Source: Leisingera sp. ANG1 (lineage in GTDB: Bacteria > Pseudomonadota > Alphaproteobacteria > Rhodobacterales > Rhodobacteraceae). From it: a stretch of 64,000 nt of DNA. Each line of letters begins with the position of its first letter. Within the stretch, counting starts at the first letter, position 1. Below the pieces are notes generated by a model that was given only the letters and a program-made list of their open reading frames with translations, was not told the DNA's origin and did no database searches. The stretch spans positions 369,552 to 433,551 of the forward strand of contig NZ_AFCF02000009.1 in NCBI RefSeq assembly GCF_000203975.2, written 5' to 3'. This document shows, in pieces, positions 61,935 through 64,000 of this stretch. Position numbers and translations under genes: made by a program.

Positions 61935-61965
61935 AACACCCGGCGGGCACGAACTGCCGGGTGTT
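61935..61965. terminator. hairpin after the OmpA-like gene
   Basis: AACACCCGGC (61935-61944) and GCCGGGTGTT (61956-61965) with an 11-nt loop, then TTCAC. It can serve both the OmpA-like gene and the convergent small gene. Confidence 0.75.
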
Positions 61966-61971
61966 TCACTG

Positions 61972-62181
61972 TTACTCTGCCGGTGTCTTCTTCCGCGACA
62001 GCAGCCCGTATTTCAGCGCAAACCCCTTCCAGCTGAACCGGCGCCTGCCGCTGGCCGCCTTCGGCTTCCCTGCCGTACGGTCGAACTCATACATATCGAT
62101 GGCCCGCTCGGCGCAGCCGCAGGCCTCGCCCAGTCCAACCTTCTTGAAATAGAAATTCTCGAAGTTCTCAGGTTTCTGCAT
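61972..62181 (-). CDS. conserved small hypothetical protein
   Basis: A 69-aa protein beginning MQKPENFENFYFKKVGLGEA with a CGC pair at residues 21-23 and a very basic C-terminal half (GRRRFSWKGFALKYGLLSRK). GGAGGG lies just before the ATG at 62181, which supports a real gene. There is no signal peptide or membrane helix. I do not recognise the family. Confidence 0.7.
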   Translation of the reverse strand: MQKPENFENFYFKKVGLGEACGCAERAIDMYEFDRTAGKPKAASGRRRFSWKGFALKYGLLSRKKTPAE

Positions 62182-62243
62182 GGCACCCTCCGGTATCCGG
62201 ACAGGCTAGCGCAGAAACAACCAAACACCAAACCGCGCCGCTG

Positions 62244-62840
62244 TCAGAGCCCCTTGACCCCGCTCAGCGTCAGGTCTGCGACCAGCCCCGCATAATCCTC
62301 GCGCGCCTTTGATCCGGCGCCGGAATTCCACATGTAATACCAGTTCAGCATGCCAAAGACGGACATCGTGGCGCCGCGCAGCTTGGCCGCGTCACCGTTG
62401 AAAATCTCCGGTGCCACATCCTTTAGCGCATCGCTCATGAACTGAACCATCTCGCGCTGGTAGCCGCGCAGATGCTTCTGCTGCACCTCCGGCAGCGCCC
62501 CCATCGCGCCCAGCTGCACCTGATGCTCATGGTCGGCGCCCTGATAGGCCAGCATGATTTCCGACACGATGCGGCGCAGCCGGTCCTCGGCACCAAGCCC
62601 CGCCAGATCCACCCCGCAGACCCGGTCGCGCAGCTCGCAAAGGTAGGTATCAAGGAGGCCGTAGAGCACGGCATCCTTGCTGTCGTAATAGTGGTAGATG
62701 TTCGCCTTGGAGATCCCGCACTCGCGCGCCAGCTGGGTCATTGAGGCCCGGTCGTAGCCGGACTCGGCAAACACCTTGGCTGCCGACTTCAGGATCTGCG
62801 CGCGTTTCTCATCGTGGTCTTTTGCGATCGTGCGGGCCAA
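62244..62840 (-). CDS. TetR-family regulator, PaaR-like
   Basis: A 198-aa repressor. The helix-turn-helix is ILKSAAKVFAESGYDRASMT followed by QLARECGISKANIYHYYDSK. It lies 16 bp downstream of paaK on the same strand, and this neighbourhood together with the overall sequence suggests the regulator of phenylacetate degradation that responds to phenylacetyl-CoA. The name is inferred from context. Confidence 0.85.
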   Translation of the reverse strand: MARTIAKDHDEKRAQILKSAAKVFAESGYDRASMTQLARECGISKANIYHYYDSKDAVLYGLLDTYLCELRDRVCGVDLAGLGAEDRLRRIVSEIMLAYQGADHEHQVQLGAMGALPEVQQKHLRGYQREMVQFMSDALKDVAPEIFNGDAAKLRGATMSVFGMLNWYYMWNSGAGSKAREDYAGLVADLTLSGVKGL

Positions 62841-62856
62841 GGCTCACTCTCCCGGG

Positions 62857-64000
62857 TCAGGTCTTGCTGCGGTTGTCGACGACGCGCTTGGCCTTGCCCT
62901 GGCTGCGCTCGACGGACCCTGGGTCGCCTACAATGATCTCGGTTGAAACGCCAACCATATCCTTGATCCGCTTGGTCAGCATCCGCGCCGCTGCGGTTTT
63001 GCTCAACTCGTCAGTGGCATCCGGATTGGCCTCCACAAACACCCGCATCGCGTCCATGCGGCCGGATTTGTACAGCTCGATCTGATAGTAAGGCGCGAGG
63101 CCCCCGGTCGCCAGCAGCTGCTCCTCCACCTGGCTGGGGAAGACGTTGACACCGCGCAGGATGATCATGTCGTCGCTGCGGCCGGTGATCTTCTCCATCC
63201 GCCGCATCGAGCGCGCGGTGCCCGGCAGCAGGCGTGTCAGGTCGCGGGTGCGGTAGCGGACCATCGGCAGGCCTTCCTTGGTCAGCGTGGTGAACACCAG
63301 CTCGCCCAGCTCCCCGTCCGGCAGCACTTCGCCGGTCTGCGGGTCGATGATCTCCGGCAGGAAGTGGTCCTCCCAGATCACCGGGCCGTCCTTGGTCTCA
63401 ACGCATTCGTTGGCGACACCCGGCCCCATAATCTCGGACAGGCCGTAGATATCGACCGCATGCATGTCAAAGGCGTCTTCAACTTCCTTGCGCATCGCGT
63501 CGGTCCAGGGTTCGGCGCCAAAGACGCCCACCTTCAGCGAGCACTCGCGCGGGTCCATGCCGACCTTGTGGTACTGCTCCAGGATGTTGAGCATGTAGGA
63601 CGGCGTCACCATGATACCGTCGGGTTTGAAGTCGGTGATCAGGCCAACCTGCTTCTCGGTCTGGCCGCCCGACATCGGAACGACAGTCGCCCCCAGCCGT
63701 TCGATCCCGTAGTGCGCGCCGAGGCCGCCGGTGAACAGACCATAGCCATAGGCGTTATGCACCATGTCGCCCTTGCGCAGGCCAGATGCCCGCAGGGACC
63801 GCGCCACCAGATCCGCCCAGTTCGAAATATCATTGGCAGTGTAACCCACCACCGTCGGCTTGCCGGTGGTGCCGGAGGACGCGTGCAGACGGATGATTTC
63901 ACTGCGCGGCACCGCAAACAGGCCAAAGGGGTAATTGTCCCGCAGGTCATTCTTGTAGGTGAAGGGGAACTTGGCCAGATCCTTCAACTCCTGCAGGTCG
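62857..64000 (-). CDS. paaK: phenylacetate-CoA ligase (partial, 5' end outside window)
   Basis: The visible 380 residues cover most of the enzyme that activates phenylacetate with ATP and CoA. The AMP-binding loop HASSGTTGKPTVVGY, GLSEIMGPGVANECVETKDG and GRSDDMIILRGVNVFPSQVE are all typical of PaaK. The frame stays open to the window edge (DLQELKDLAKF), so TTG at 63987 is an internal Leu and about 55-60 N-terminal residues are missing. It precedes the PaaR-like gene, so a paa catabolic cluster may continue to the right. Confidence 0.95.
   Translation of the reverse strand, partial: DLQELKDLAKFPFTYKNDLRDNYPFGLFAVPRSEIIRLHASSGTTGKPTVVGYTANDISNWADLVARSLRASGLRKGDMVHNAYGYGLFTGGLGAHYGIERLGATVVPMSGGQTEKQVGLITDFKPDGIMVTPSYMLNILEQYHKVGMDPRECSLKVGVFGAEPWTDAMRKEVEDAFDMHAVDIYGLSEIMGPGVANECVETKDGPVIWEDHFLPEIIDPQTGEVLPDGELGELVFTTLTKEGLPMVRYRTRDLTRLLPGTARSMRRMEKITGRSDDMIILRGVNVFPSQVEEQLLATGGLAPYYQIELYKSGRMDAMRVFVEANPDATDELSKTAAARMLTKRIKDMVGVSTEIIVGDPGSVERSQGKAKRVVDNRSKT

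Overview
The window looks like a chromosomal segment of a marine alphaproteobacterium of the Rhodobacteraceae (Roseobacter group, Leisingera/Phaeobacter-like). This is inferred from high GC with GC-rich third codon positions, from alphaproteobacterial gene orders (lpoA-like/rsmI/yraN/gshB, glnD-murJ-trpS, mreBCD-mrdA-rodA) and from family-level resemblance of the proteins. No species can be named from the sequence alone. Most of it is housekeeping chromosome. No rRNA, tRNA, CRISPR array, insertion sequence or prophage was recognised.

Layout. 0-5 kb: a secreted DUF2059 protein, the ABC-F translation factor ettA, then an AT-richer two-gene cassette (58-aa basic protein plus 163-aa membrane-anchored protein), a small DUF4157 zinc-peptidase-like protein, and two tandem paralogous small membrane proteins. 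5-13 kb: thioredoxin 2, an L,D-transpeptidase, a cold-shock protein, the divergent tesA / ybbA-ybbP locus, an NsrR-like Rrf2 regulator facing an FNR-type box, a gamma-glutamylcyclotransferase-like gene and a DUF2254 membrane protein. 13-24 kb: gltX, DUF1801, a FAD oxidoreductase, nadE, a secreted protein of 18 perfect-length MORN repeats, a divergent PNPOx-like/MocR pair, and uspA plus an AGCS sodium:alanine symporter. 24-31 kb: leuA preceded by a leucine-rich leader peptide and an attenuator-like inverted repeat, an adenylate cyclase-TPR protein, a darcynin/SDR operon divergent from a tetR over a 26-bp palindrome, rlmJ, and a secreted lysozyme-like protein. 31-38 kb: the rod-shape operon mreB-mreC-mreD-mrdA-rodA followed by ghrA. 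38-45 kb: an M3 oligopeptidase, a membrane-anchored HesA/MoeB/ThiF protein, dut, coaBC, and rpoH coupled to a ChaN-like gene. 45-52 kb: cobU and a phosphatase, a GST, comM/yifB, and gshB-yraN-rsmI opposite an LpoA-like lipoprotein. 52-62 kb: glnD-murJ-Crp/Fnr regulator (all overlapping by 4 bp), a DUF2892 protein with a palindrome at about -42, a rhomboid-family protein lacking its catalytic residues, trpS, and a large OmpA-like protein. 62-64 kb: a paaR-like tetR and the 3' part of paaK.

Themes. Cell-envelope growth is strongly represented: MreBCD/PBP2/RodA build the lateral wall, MurJ flips lipid II, the L,D-transpeptidase crosslinks, the LpoA-like lipoprotein may activate a PBP, the lysozyme-like protein may cut glycan, and the OmpA-like protein may anchor to peptidoglycan. 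Regulation is the most interesting layer: the leuA leader looks like ribosome-mediated attenuation, possibly from a leaderless transcript, and there are three clear candidate operators or activator sites. A 23-bp intergenic repeat occurs three times (two identical copies, one diverged).
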